From NCBI GenBank assembly GCA_015680685.1, contig MNCI01015670.1, positions 374,486-438,485 of the forward strand: a stretch of 64,000 bases of DNA, given 5' to 3'. Position 1 is the stretch's first letter. Each line of letters opens with the position of its first letter. Of this stretch, positions 1 through 11,229 are shown piece by piece. A program made the translations under genes and the position numbers. The notes under the pieces are model-generated. The model saw only the letters and a list, made by a program, of their open reading frames with translations. It had not been told where the DNA came from and ran no database searches. The DNA is from Gnetum montanum. Lineage: Eukaryota > Streptophyta > Gnetopsida > Gnetales > Gnetaceae.

Positions 1-102
1 ACATAGTTCACGTTGCTACTTACAATGCAGCTGATGCTACAACTCAGGGAGTGAGAAAACTTACATTGTAGGAGTAGCTAACACTGGGAAGTAGCCCCAA
101 CA

Positions 103-178
103 CAAAAAATTGATTTTCTATGGGACGTTGACCACCCAGGCAAAAAATCGATTTTCTATGGGACGCTGACGCCCAGGC
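103..178. repeat. 38-bp direct tandem duplication
   Basis: Two adjacent near-identical units share GATTTTCTATGGGACG followed by a CCCAGGC end. The shared word starts at 112 and again at 150, giving a 38-bp period. It produces a short spurious open frame on the minus strand. Confidence 0.8.
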
Positions 179-1016
179 ACAAAAATGAATCTTTTCTCTG
201 TGCATTCTTGCCCTATTTCCCCCACACATGCCTTGTAATATGCATTGATGCCCTATTTAACACCAAAATAATGCCCTTTCAACCTCGGCACCCAACTCAG
301 GCCCTCGCCCCTCATGCTAAGAACAACCCAATCTCCGGCTCACATTGAGAATGGCCCTGCTGGGAAATAATGTGCCCAAAGGAAGTTTGGGAGCCATGAG
401 ATCACCGTAGCATTAGTTTTGAATTTGGGTGGGTATTGTTTACCAGTCCCATTCGCAACCCACACTAAGGATTAGCACACGCCCTATGACCTGCAACTCA
501 TGTTGAGCATGCCCTGGGTTACTCACGCTGGCTCATCCTTTGCAATGAATGAATAATACCAAAATAAGAAATTTTACAAGATTGAGCATGCCCTAGCCAT
601 TCCTTATGCTGCCCACACTCGCGTCATCACATAAAACAACAAGCACAGAAAAAATAGCAAATATTAAGACCCTAGTGACGTCCTAGACATCCAAAATGTG
701 CTACAGAATGTGGAAAAAATTCATGATAATAGATCATGTTGACAAAAAAACCCATGATCCAATAAAATTTTCACTCTAAATGTAGTAAAAAATGACAGCC
801 CTAATGGCTCACGTCAGTATTCACACAATGATAAAATGACAAGAACGAAAGAAAACATACCTGCACAAGGTCCCTGCCCATGATGAAACCCTAGGTTGAG
901 GAAGGTGTCAAAGTAGTTCTTTGCTCTCCTCTACAAATTCCAGACTGTCCTACTTCTTCCCTTTACCTTTGTGGTCTTGCCCCTCTGTGCCCTTCATTTT
1001 GCTCATGCCACACACA

Positions 1017-1175
1017 CCCTGTAATTCACGTTGCACCACGCATGCCCTATAACTCACACTGTGCCATGCATGCCCTGTAACTCACGCTACCCTGCATGCC
1101 CTGTAACTCATGATACCCTGCACTTCCTGTTGCTCATGCTGCCAATCCTATAGCTCACACTGCACTATATATTGA
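1017..1175. repeat. Degenerate ~27-bp tandem repeat
   Basis: Five to six imperfect units of the form CCCTGTAACTCACGCT plus a short GCATG-ending spacer lie head to tail. Units differ by substitutions and small indels. The same vocabulary (TCACGCT, TCATGCT, GCATG) is used by the 203-bp array at 6807-7790. Confidence 0.7.
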
Positions 1176-1765
1176 TGCTGCACTCTCTAGTCATGCTCAC
1201 CACTCATGCACTAACGCTTGCTAAAATAACTCATGTTTTGCATCTTTTAAATCCCTTCTATTTTTCTTACCCTTTTTAAACCCTCTATCCAATTTATCTA
1301 CTTTATTTTATGCTTATTATATTTTATTTTTCATCTTTATTTCTCATTCTTGTGTTCTCTGGTTAATTTCTATTCTTATGTTATCATTCAAAACACCTTT
1401 TTCTCATTCATTTTTTTATGGAGTAGAGTCTAAACATCAAAATAAAACAAAATGAAAAGACCAAAAATTCATGAAACCATAAAAATCCACAACATTATTG
1501 TTCACATGAAAAATGAATAATAGTGGCCCGGTAAGGCCTAAAATTTCTATGTGGTCCCGGTATGACATTAAAATACCCCTACATTTTGCAATTTCATCAG
1601 AACATAAATTACACAAAGCTAGTTTACATTTAGCAACTCATTTGTCAAGAAAATGTCACTCATGTTACTCCCGGTTTTAAATTGGTAGGAGCAAACACAT
1701 GGCCAACAAGAACATCTTTTGAACATTGTCTCTCAATGGACCACATGGAGAAGTAATAAGGACAA

Positions 1766-2870
1766 TCAATTTAGAATCTTTGGATCTAGACCCATATGCT
1801 TACACAAATTTAATAGCATCCACTCAAGAAATATCAAACTAGCCTGAAAATATGATGAAGACTCTAGATATAGAGGCGATAGTATCACTGAGGATCCTCT
1901 TACTGAAATCTCTATTGTCACTTCCAGTGATAAAACTAGAACATTAAAATTAAGTGCCTTATTAGACACACAACTCACTAGTGATATCACTCAGATTTTG
2001 AAAGACAACATAGAGACATTTGCATGGTCTTATATTGACATGCTAGGGTTGGACACTCAAATCGTCCAACATAATATCATCCTTGATGAAAATATTAAAC
2101 TGGTGAAACAAAAGGCACGAAAGGTTAACCCTGAGGTAGCGTTATTAGTCCGTGATGAAATCACAAAGCTCTACCAAGCTGGTTTCATCTCAGCAGTTGA
2201 CTATTTTGACTGGATATTAAACATTGTTGTAGTCCCTAAGAAAAATGGTAGTATACGCATATGCATTGACTTCCATGATCTCAACACAGCCACTATAAAG
2301 GATGACATCCTGTTGCCCAGCATCGATCAACTCGTTGAAACAATTGCTGGCCATGCATTATTATCCTTTATGGATGGATTTTCGAGATACAACCAAATAA
2401 GAATCAATCCAGAGCATTAACTCAGAACAACCTTCATGACACCTTGGGGTACATTCTATTATAAAATGATGTCATTTTGCCTTAAGAATGTAGGTGCTAC
2501 GTATCAACGAGCAATGACATACATATTTAGCTATTACATGCTTGATTTGCTCAACGATTATGTTGATGACATTGCAATTAAATTTAAAACAACTGGACAG
2601 CATGCGAAAGATTTGGACTTAATGCTTAAACGTTGTCTTAAACATGACCTTAGACTCAACTCGAAGAAGTGTGTCTTTGGTGTTAAAATAGGAAAAATTC
2701 TTGGCTTCGTAGTCTTTGAAATAGGGATACGAGTGAACCCCAATAAGGTTAAAGCAATAACTAGTATGCAACCACCTAGGAACCTTACCAAATTACGTGG
2801 TCTGCAAGGTAGACTGCAATTCATCAGATGCTTTATCGCAAAACTAACAGATAAGTTGAAACCCATGTAG
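1766..2870 (+). pseudogene. Reverse transcriptase domain of Tat-like pol
   Basis: This is the RNA-dependent DNA polymerase part of pol, which copies element RNA into DNA inside the virus-like particle. The frame is open from 1998 to 2420 and again from 2436 to 2870, split by a TAA at about 2418. Visible motifs are ETFAWSY before the core, VVVPKKNGSIRICIDF, SFMDGFSRYNQI, then LKNVGATYQRAM and the catalytic box DYVDDI. The KNVGATYQ version and the following LNSKKCVFGV are typical of Tat rather than Athila. The residues before 1998 (a TLKLSALLD stretch) are the linker from protease. The YVDD aspartates are intact, but the stops make the gene inactive. Confidence 0.85.
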
Positions 2871-3330
2871 CACTTACTATGAAAGAATGTGCATTTCCAA
2901 TGGACTCAACAGTTCCAGGATGCATTTGAAAACATAAAAATGGAGCTGGCTCAATTGTCGATAGTTCATCTCCCACAAAGCGATAAACCTTTTTACATCT
3001 ACCTAGTAACATCTGATTCATCTATTACATCCATGATTTGCCAAAAATGAGAAGATGGAATCGAGATCCCCATTTACTATTTAAGCCATGCCTTAATTAC
3101 CTATGAACAATGATACAATGACGTAGAGAGATCATGTCTTACCTTTGTCTTTTCCTTGAAAAAGTTGCAACATTATCTCTTCCATAACCAAGTCTATATC
3201 ATTTGCAAAGATAATGTGCTTCGAGCTATCACTAACAACATCTATGAATTAAGTAGGATAGTCAGATGGAAAGCAATGATCACAGATTTTGACTTATGAT
3301 ATGTAGCTCAATCCTCCACTAAAGGTCAAG
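2871..3330 (+). pseudogene. Conventional RNase H domain of Tat-like pol
   Basis: The pol frame continues with the Ty3/gypsy RNase H that removes the RNA template. A WTQQFQDAF-type start, FYIYLVTSD (first acidic residue region), IPIYYLSHAL and a FSLKKLQHYL stretch are visible. It is broken by at least four stops (about 2868, 2880, 3048 and 3110), several at positions where the family has glutamine, arginine or tryptophan. Catalytic acidic residues are partly replaced, so it is non-functional even apart from the stops. Confidence 0.7.
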
Positions 3331-3344
3331 TAGTAGTCAATCAA

Positions 3345-3956
3345 TTGATCGCTTCACCAACACAATATCAATCGACAATCAATCCTGAATTCCTTGATGA
3401 AAGCATTAACAACATCAACACTATGCCTGATAGCTATGATGCAATCCTTTACTTTGATGGAGCTTCAACTTCTCGAGGAGGAAGTGCTACAGCCATCATA
3501 ACGTATCCCTCTAGAGAAATTCAACCCTTTGCCTATCGACTTTCCTTCCCTTGTACCAATAATGTGGAAGAGTATGAAGGTTTTCTTAGAGGACTTATAA
3601 CAGCACTAACTTCGGGAATCACATGTCTTGTAATTCGAGGTGATTCACAGTTAGTAATCAATCAAGTCACAGAGGTTTACACATGCAAAGCTTCTCATTT
3701 GCAACCATATTGTGACCTGACTAAACACTTTATAAAACAATTGATCAACGTAGATGTGCAACATATTCCTAGGAATGAAAATACCATTGCTGATGCACTT
3801 GCTACACTAGCCTTGAACATGACACCTGAGATGTTCCATGCGTTGCCTAGTTCTATAACAAATTGTGCCAAACCTATAAATGATGCTCTCAACAAAATAC
3901 CCATAGTGTGTGTCAGCACTACACAAGAAATAGAATGGTATGATGACATAAAATAG
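3345..3956 (+). pseudogene. Second, extra RNase H domain (Tat/Ogre type)
   Basis: A 203-codon open stretch encodes a second RNase H fold directly after the first. Order of motifs: YFDGAS (first Asp, residue about 37), NNVEEYEGFLRGL (Glu), IRGDSQLVINQV (second Asp) and ENTIADALATLAL (last Asp). These four acidic positions match the catalytic set of RNase H. Plant Tat/Ogre elements are known to carry such an additional, plant/archaeal-type RNase H between the first RNase H and integrase. This is the best-preserved domain of the element. It ends at a TAG just before the integrase. Confidence 0.85.
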
Positions 3957-3986
3957 TACCTTCAACAAGGTGAACCATCACAACAT

Positions 3987-5171
3987 TTGACAAGTGCCCA
4001 AAAGGACATGGTGCAAAAACACTCTCTGAAATATGCATTATTAGGAGATACATTGTGTTACAGATCCTATGAAGGCATCCTATTGATGTGCATCAGTAGC
4101 ATTGATGGCCAAATAATTGTGGAACAGATTCACAAAGGACTTTGCAAAGGTCATATAGCACCCAAAGCAATGGCAACGAAAATTAAACATTTGGGATACT
4201 AGTGGCCACACATGGAGTACGATTGCTTCTCTAGGGTTAGGAAATGTAGTAATTTCCAAAGGCACAGTAACCTCATACATGTCCCACCTAATGAGTTTCA
4301 TACAATACAAATCACATGGCCATTCAAAAAATGGGGATTAGACATCATTGGGCCAATAACACTATCTTCAACAGGACATAGTTTCATCATCACTACAACT
4401 AAATATTTCACAAAATCTGTAGAATCTATTCCCCTTAGGAAAACCAAGTCTAAACATGTTTGTAATTTCATATTAGAAAACATCATGACCCTCTTTGGTA
4501 TCCTAATGACCATAGTCACTGATAATGGGCCACATTTCAGCAGTACGAATACTAAAAGCTTCTGTGAAAGCCTAGGTATTAAACATTCGTTTTCATCACC
4601 ATATTATCCATAGAGCAATGGTCAAGCAGAGTCTACAAATAAAATGGTCATCATGGTGCTCAAAAAGATGTTTAATCAAATCAAGAGATGATGGCATGAG
4701 CAGTTAATCTATGCATTATGGGCATATCGAACAACGCATCAAACATCCATAGGTAAAATACCATATAGCCTTGTATACAGGTCTGAAGCTGTGTTACCTT
4801 TGAAGTTATAGGTTCCATCATTGTAGATAAAGCTCTCTAGCCTTCTTGATGAAGGTAAGAACAATGAGCTATGCATTATTGACCTTGACTCGTTGGAGGA
4901 AGAAAGAGTACGAGCGCTTGATTAAATCGAATGGCATCAGAGACAACAATAGCGACATCATCAACACGATCCACATAAGAAACTGATCAAGGAAGGTGAC
5001 CTAATTCTCAAGGTAGTCCATGAACACTTGAACAAATTCTTAGCTAACTGGGAAGGGCCTTACTTAATCATCAAGGCATATGGTAATGGGGCATTCAAAC
5101 TTGTCAACATGGATGGAAATGAGTTTTCCAATCCTACAAATCATGTGTACTTGAAACCATTCTATGTCTAA
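3987..5171 (+). pseudogene. Integrase of Tat-like pol
   Basis: Integrase joins the cDNA to the host chromosome. The zinc-binding N-terminus shows KGLCKGH and then two cysteines and RH around 4225-4265. The catalytic core has WGLDIIGPI, VTDNGPHF and NGQAESTN, so the D, D and E of the triad can all be seen. A TAG at 4612 and further stops break the frame. The C-terminal part (EGDLILK, NWEGPYLIIKAY, NHVYLKPFYV) runs to a stop at about 5171, the end of the polyprotein. A frameshift near 4800 separates core and C-terminus. Confidence 0.85.
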
Positions 5172-5191
5172 TGAGCTTAAGGTACATAATG

Positions 5192-5520
5192 GTCCTGGGA
5201 TCACGACCTAAAACTAATACCACAAAATAGTCTTGGAGATATGACTTAAAATTAGCACCATAGAATGTCCTGGCATCATGATAGTAAACTGACACCATAG
5301 AGCTCTGTCTGGTATGATACTAAACTGCCACACTTGTCCATCAGAGTCCACTAAGACTATAAACTAGCTTGCCTCTTCATAGTCTATTAGAACTATAAAC
5401 TAGCATTGCACCATCCACTATGACAATGAAATGGCGACGTCCAAAGGATTATGACATGAAACTAATCCATAACAGTCTGCTAAGGCTACAAACTAGTGAC
5501 ATCATCAACAACCTGGCATC
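5192..5520 (+). repeat. Degenerate ~37-bp tandem array just after pol
   Basis: Units begin with GTCCTGG or GTCT and contain ATGACTTAAAA or CTATAAACTAGC. Unit starts fall at about 5192, 5230, 5267, 5307, 5346, 5382, 5439 and 5475, a 36-40 bp spacing with one unit blurred near 5412. It starts only about 20 bp after the pol stop. Tandem repeats in this position are known for the Tat lineage. Confidence 0.65.
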
Positions 5521-6806
5521 ATTTGAAAAGACATGCTGCTGCAAATGGCTATACATGCTCACCAAAAAACCTACCACCTAATTTTTCACTTAGACCTGGA
5601 TGAAACTGATGCTGTTCAAGATTTTTTTCCCCTTGAAACTCCACATGATGGCTCTATTCCTTTGGCTACATTCAATTTTAAAGTGTTTAGCTAACTGAAT
5701 CATTTGTGGTTTTCTTGTCCCCTTGGAGTTGTGTTTGTAGAATGACATGCTTGAGGTGTTCGATGCACTTCATCATGATGACAAGGTATCACATTCTTCT
5801 TGACGCTCGCAACTGGGTTAATCAATCCGCTCATAAGTACATTCCTAACCCTTGATACATTCCTTATTCTTCATCATGCACCCTCATCCTACTCAATTTC
5901 ATTCCTTGGAGACATTGTATCCTACTCATCCAAAGCTCTTGATACGCTGTTGCACACTATAACTCCCTCAATAGTCGCAACGCAAAACATAGTACACAAT
6001 GCATGACACAAAATGCCAGTGCTCAAACACGAGCACGGCACAAAAAGCAAGATCTTTCAAAAAAGAGCAAAAAGAACACAAAAAAAAGGAACAAAAAAGG
6101 TCAAAGATAAAAATGCATGGAAAAGGCCTTCAGAACCCCATTGACATCATAAACAGAATACTATTGGCCATTCTCATATGAACCCCAGGTGAGAAGGCAA
6201 TTGTCTTGGAAAAATAGTTACACTTGTGTCTCAAAGAGACCATGTTGCACATCATTGCATGGTTTTGGCTATTTATAATGGGTCCCGTAAACACTCTTTA
6301 AGAGTCCCATTTCTCCAAATAATGCACTTCCTATGTCTTGGATCCAAGTATGCTGAATGTTGACTATTGATGAAGGCCAAAGATATAGCTTGTTCACGTG
6401 AGAGCATTCCTATCTCATAATCCCAACGACACTTATAACCCTTAATCATCTTTTGATTTCCCCAATTACAACCAATCCCCTTGCATCTTGAACTACATTT
6501 CCCTCAATCCCATGTACTTTTGAAAATGGTGCGATGACATCTGGCCAAGGGCCAACAATTAATGCTTGATGCTGGGTTGTTCACGGTGTTTTGTACTTCT
6601 TTGTCGACGCTTCTCAGGTGGATTCCTCTAGACGTCAATAAAGAGGGATCAATGAAACACCACAAAATTTCAGCTTAGACACTTTGAAAAAAGAATGCCT
6701 CAAGTCATTTTTGGCATTTATGAGGCAAAACTTGACTAAGGCATGGAAAAAACACCTAGCTTGTTCAAGCCAGCTTGCTCATGCTGTCAAGCTAGCTTGC
6801 CCTCAA
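5521..6806 (+). other. Non-coding 3' region of the Tat-like element
   Basis: No coding similarity was seen. The short open frames at 5800-6181 have low-complexity translations (Lys-rich at 6040-6110) and no recognisable domain. Words such as CAAGCTAGCTTG near 6770 lead into the tandem array that follows. Confidence 0.5.
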
Positions 6807-7790
6807 CGTGAACAACCTTGATAGCTTCTAAATAAGGTTAAAATGGACCTAATTTGAATGGGCAAGGCCCCCTTGGGGCCCATTGATGTCTGTGCCAAGT
6901 TTCAGCATCCAAAATCCAAGATCTCAAGTCAAAATCGCACAAATCTTGCTACTCATGCTAAGGTCATGCCCAGGTCACACTGTCAACGTGAGTCTAGCAT
7001 GAGTAACTCAAAATAGCCTCAAAACAGTGTTAAAATGTCTTGATTTTGAGGGTACAAGGCCCCCTCTAGGTCCACTAATGATTGCTCTAGGTCCCAGTCC
7101 TTAGAATTCTGATTTTGGCCTAAAAAATGCTCCATTTTTAGTGCTTACGCCCAGGTCACGCTGGCGCCACACCTAGCTCATGCTGACAGCATGAGCCTAG
7201 CATGAGTAACTCAAAATAGCCTCAAAACAGTGTTAAAATGGCTTGCTTTTGAGGGTACAAGGCCCCCTCTAGGTCCACTAATGATTGCTCTAGGTCCCAG
7301 TCCTTAGAATTCTGATTTTAGGCTAAAAAATACTCCATTTTTAGTGCTCACGCCCAGGTCACGCTGGAGTCACACCTAGCTCATGCTGACAGCATGAGCC
7401 TAGCATGAGCTGACAAAATGACTTGGATCAAGGCACAAATAGGCTCAGACTCTGCATGCAAATTGTCCCCAAGGCTAGGTAGAAGTTACACTTGAAAGAT
7501 AGGTCTTAAAAAATCAAGATATGGTGTGAAATGTACCATCTTAGCTTGCTCACACCCAAGTCATGCTGGGGTCACGCTAAGGTCACACTGATAGCATGAG
7601 CCTAGCATGAGCTACCAAGAGTGGCCCAAATCCAAGCACAGACAGGCTCAAATTAAACATTCAGGATGTCCTCTAGGTCAGGTAGCAGTTACACTTCAAA
7701 AAAAAGTCTTAAAGATGCAATTTCGACATAAAATGCATCATTTTTTATCACACACGTTGAGGTCACGCTGGCAGCATGAGCCCAGCGTGA
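6807..7790 (+). repeat. ~203-bp tandem repeat array with palindromic core
   Basis: The junction word CATGAG/CGTGA recurs at 6807, 6998, 7201, 7404, 7606 and 7786: spacings 191, 203, 203, 202 and 180 bp. The two monomers at 6998 and 7201 are nearly identical (shared AGCCTCAAAACAGTGTTAAA and AGGCCCCCTCTAGGTCCACT); outer monomers are diverged, as in arrays growing by unequal exchange. Each monomer ends in an inverted repeat; the clearest is CTCATGCTGACAGCATGAG at 7177-7195, also at 7380-7398. Flanking GCTAGCTTG and CCTAGCATGAG add further symmetry. Confidence 0.9.
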
Positions 7791-8723
7791 GCACTAGTCA
7801 CAACCAAGAAAAAGCACTTTAGACATGCACTGAGGGCACACCAGGACAAGACCAATGCACACTGGCGATGTTGGTGAAGCAAAAAATTTCTAGTAGTAGC
7901 CAAGTCACAAATTCAGAAATTCCAAGTGAGCCTGAGGAAAATGCTCTTGTTGTATATTATCAGTCATTGTAAATTTTTCACATTTTTGAGCTGGTCAAGC
8001 TCTTACACTACAAATTGTACATGGGCATAAGCTAGCTTGTGCAAGCTAAAATAGATTGTAAGATATAGTGTATTTGATCTAGAATGTAGTCTGCCTATGT
8101 ACACTTGTCACACGATCCTTTTTTCGCTCATCACATAGCCATTGACCTCATTCACAAATCCTACTCCTGAGCCTAGAAAAATGTATAAATACCCTGTTCA
8201 TTGACATAAATGGGGTTGGCAATTTTTGCAAAAAGGACAACCTAAAGAGCATTGACTAGCAACCTTGGACGCTCAAGCACACGTGATCCTTAGCACTTGA
8301 GCATCTTCAAATGCTTCATCCTTCACCCCAGGGCTTAACTCTTGACCTACCATCTGCACACGTAGCTACGTTTTGACCGATGCACTTTATTGTCTAAATC
8401 AATACAATACAGTCTTTTTCCTTCCATTACACTATTTACACTATTCTAGTTCATTTTTTACATTTGCATCATTCTGTTCCATTCTTATGTTACATCTACG
8501 CTTTGTTTACATATTTCATGTTATGTTTGCTATGATAACCCCAACGCAAGCCATAGCTTACGCTCAGGGAAGTCCTTGGTTGATTTTCATGCAACCATCC
8601 AAGGCACTCTGCCTTCAATTTTCCAGCTTGCCCTCACGCGAAGGCAGGGTCATTTGTATCTCTCTAGATATTTTTTGGCATTCTTTTTCCTCCAGCCTTA
8701 CGCTGACGATTTCGGACGGTACA
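7791..8723 (+). other. Probable 3' LTR remnant of the Tat-like element
   Basis: No coding potential. A TATA-like TGTATAAATAC sits at 8182-8192, followed by a region that looks like LTR leader (alternating C-rich and T-rich). It lies where the 3' LTR should be and ends abruptly at the copia sequence near 8724. Without a second copy in the window the LTR cannot be delimited, so this is inference from position and promoter-like features. Confidence 0.4.
8182..8192 (+). promoter_or_regulatory. TATA-like box in probable Tat LTR
   Basis: TGTATAAATAC lies in a long AT-moderate region upstream of the copia insertion. It is the best TATA candidate of the putative LTR. No transcript start can be placed from sequence. 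Confidence 0.4.
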
Positions 8724-8910
8724 ATTACCTTTATATAGTTCCTTTTGCTCTCCCATTTTGTACACATAAAAATATCTTAACTAATGAATTAACTTTCTAC
8801 TTCTACTCATGGTTTTCATCCCAATTTGATGTTTCCATGTAAATTTTGTGTTTGTTGTTGTTTTGACTACTATTTGCCTATTGCATTTTTCTTAATTTTA
8901 TTGTTCTATG
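8724..8910 (+). repeat. Truncated 5' LTR of the copia element
   Basis: It aligns along its length with 13105-13291: shared TTTATATAGT, CTAATGAATTAACT, GTTTCCATGTAAATTTTGT and CTTAATTTTATT. The first ~160 bp of the LTR are missing; sequence to the left belongs to the Tat-like element. The end reads TG where the 3' LTR has CA, two transitions. Confidence 0.85.
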
Positions 8911-8913
8911 ATT

Positions 8914-8926
8914 TGGTATTAGATCC
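8914..8926 (+). other. Primer binding site, tRNA-iMet type
   Basis: TGGTATTAGATCC begins three bases after the 5' LTR and matches the usual plant copia site TGGTATCAGAGCC at all but two positions. It would pair with the 3' end of initiator methionine tRNA to prime minus-strand DNA. Confidence 0.8.
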
Positions 8927-8950
8927 AAGTTTGATTTTTATTTTTTAGTG

Positions 8951-9770
8951 ATGGAAACTTTGAAATATGATATTTCACTTTTGGATGACAAAAATAGATT
9001 TTCGCTATGGAAGGTGAAGATGCAAGTTATTATTGTACAGATAGATTTGAATGATGCATTGTTGGGGTTTGATAAGATGCCCTCATCTTGGACACCAAAG
9101 GAAAAACAACATAGGGATTGAAAGGTCCTATCTCAACTTCATATTTATTTGTTAAATCAAATTATGTAGGATGTTTTGAAGGAGAAAATTGCCTCTATGT
9201 TGTGGTTAAAATTGTAGTGTATGAAAAAAAGCCTAACTAGCCAGTTGCACCTAAAATAGAAATTGTATTCTCCTTGTATGATAAAAGGTACATCTATTGA
9301 AGATAACTTAACTATTTTTAAGAAAATTATCTTTAATCTAGAGAATATGGAGGTTAAGTATGATGAAGGAGATTCAGGGTTGATCCTATTGTGTTTGCTG
9401 CCTTCTACATATATAACTTTTAGAGATACTATATTGTATAATCTTGATTCTCTCACTCTAGATGAAGTTTATGATGCTTTATTCTTTAAGGAGAAAATGA
9501 AATAGCTTGTGGTTGGATCAGAGACTTAGGTAGAGGGACTTGTAGTTAGAGAAAGGACACATGAAAGGAATTCTAGTGGTGCTTAGAAAGGTAGAAAGGA
9601 CACAAAACTTGTAATTATTGCAAGAAGAAGGGGCATATCAAATATTAATGCTACAAGTTGTAGAATAAGAATAAGAAAGCTAGTGCAAATTAGAAGGAAA
9701 AACAATTGAAAAATTCCAGTGAATCCAGTGTTGTTGAAGATGCACATAGTGATGGGGAACTCCTAGTTAT
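8951..9770 (+). pseudogene. Copia gag (nucleocapsid polyprotein)
   Basis: Gag forms the particle and binds element RNA. The ATG at 8951 opens METLKYDISLLDDKNRFSLW, then WKVKMQV, the usual start of copia gag. The open part 9263-9505 covers the core (CMIKGTSIEDNL, LLCLLPSTY, DTILYNLDSLTLDEVYDAL). Around 9600-9650 a zinc knuckle can be read as CNYC..GH....C, with a TAA next to the last cysteine. Stops at about 9121, 9167, 9215 and 9505 kill the frame. Confidence 0.8.
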
Positions 9771-11130
9771 TTCTAATGGTTGCTCCAAACCTTGTGAGGA
9801 TTGGATTCTTGATTCAGCTTGCACATTTTATATGTGTCCTAATCGAGACTAGTTCTCAACATATGAAATAGTGTCCAAGGGTGCTATGACAATGGGAAAT
9901 AATGCCTCTTGTAAGATAGCTAGTTTTGGAATAGTCAAAATTAAAATGTTTGATGGAGTTATTAGGACACTTGCTAATGTGAGACATGTTCTAGATTTGA
10001 AGTGTAATCTTATTTTTTTAAGTATCCTTGATCCAAATGGGTACAAATACATTGGTGACGGTGGAGCCTTGAAGGTTAGCAAATGTTCTCTTGTTGTGAT
10101 GAAAGGGCTGAAAAGGTATGCCAAGCTATATGTCTTGTAGGGTTCTACGATTATAGGTGATGCAACTGTCACTACTCCTTCCATATTAAATGGTGATGTT
10201 ACTAGACTATGGCATATGCATCTTGGGCATATGAGTCATAATGGAATGGCTGAACTGAGTAGAAGAGGACTTCTTCATGGACATAGCATTAGTAAATTGG
10301 AGTTTTGTGAGCACTGTGTTTTTGGAAAGCAAAAGAAAGTTAATTTCAGTAAAGGCATTCAAAACACAAAGAGGATACATGATTATACACATTCTAATCT
10401 CTAGGGACCATCTAGGGTGCTTTCTAAATGTGCTGCTAGCTATATGTTAATTGTTATTGATGACTTCTCTAGAAAAGTTTGGGTGTTCTTCTTGAAGCAA
10501 AAGAGTGATGTGTTTGTTACATTGAAGTAGTGGAAGACTATGATCAATAAGTAGATAAAGTATCTTCACACTGATAATAGCTTGATGTTTTGTTTTGATG
10601 AGTTTTATGCTTTTTGCAAGATAGATGAAATTTTAAGGCATCTAACAATTCCTGGTACTCTACAACAAAACATTGTGGCAAAGTGAATGAACAAGAATTT
10701 AATGGATAATGTACATTGTATGCTCTCCAACTCTAGTTTACCTAAGTCATTTTGGGCTAAAGCTACTACTATAGCTTATTTTCTTGTTAACCGCTCTCCC
10801 TCAGCTGTTATTAATAAGAAGACTCTAGAAGAGGTATGGTTTGGCACTACTATTAATTATTTACATTTGAAGATATTTGGATGTTTTGCATATGCTCATG
10901 TTGATAATGGAAAGTTGGAACCTAGATCTAGAAAATGTATCTTTCTTGGTTACAAGTCTAGTGTTAAAGGATATAAGCTATGGTGTCCAGACACTAGTAA
11001 AGTCATAATCAGTAGAAATGCTATTTTTATGAAACTACAATGCTTCATGACTGGCCTTCTAGAGATTATTGTGATTGAAATCAACAGAAGTCAAACACAC
11101 ACGTGGAGTTTGAGTTTGGGTTAGAATCTA
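9771..11130 (+). pseudogene. Copia protease and integrase
   Basis: The protease reads WILDSACTFYMCPNRD; the family has DSG, so the active-site glycine is replaced by alanine. The pre-integrase zinc region is LWHMHLGHMSHNGM ... FCEHCVFGKQKKV (10210-10340). In the core, the first Asp is replaced (HSNL for HSDL), LHTDNSLMF keeps the second Asp, and QQNIVAK has Lys where the catalytic Glu should be. Two of three catalytic residues are therefore lost. Stops occur at 9850, 10138, 10404, 10530, 10551 and 10684. The open part 10687-11124 holds FGCFAYAHV and KCIFLGYKSSVKGYKLW. Confidence 0.85.
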
Positions 11131-11229
11131 TAGTAGAGTCTACATCTCTCCCTAGCTTAGAGATGTAGGGTGGTACTATTTCATCTTTACCACCACCACC
11201 ACCATAGTATTCCATTGCTAAAGAAAGAT

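Larger units (their letters stand above)
1..1765. other. Gene-free flank upstream of the Tat-like pol
   Basis: No reading frame here resembles a known protein. The stretch is rich in words such as CATGCCC, CTCACGCT and CCCAGGC, which recur in the 3' region of the Tat-like element (6800-7800), so it may be the 3' region or LTR of a related, more decayed copy. The gag and protease that should precede the pol at 1766 are not recognisable. From about 1250 to 1440 it is strongly T-rich. No LTR boundary or primer site was found. Confidence 0.5.
1766..8723 (+). mobile_element. Tat-like Ty3/gypsy LTR retrotransposon, 5' part missing
   Basis: The domain order is reverse transcriptase, conventional RNase H, a second RNase H domain, integrase, then more than 3 kb of non-coding 3' region with two tandem arrays. 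The second RNase H and long repeat-bearing 3' region are marks of the Tat/Ogre lineage (established knowledge). Gag, protease and the 5' LTR are not recognised. The right end is probably a 3' LTR cut by the copia element at about 8724. The left and right limits are estimates; lineage identity is secure, exact ends are not. Confidence 0.75.

Noticed and set aside
1766-5171. Endogenous plant pararetrovirus
   Set aside because: Integrase, a Tat-type second RNase H and LTR-type organisation identify a retrotransposon; no movement protein or coat signature was seen.
6807-7790. CRISPR-like array
   Set aside because: The units are contiguous 203-bp tandem repeats without unique spacers, in a plant retroelement 3' region.
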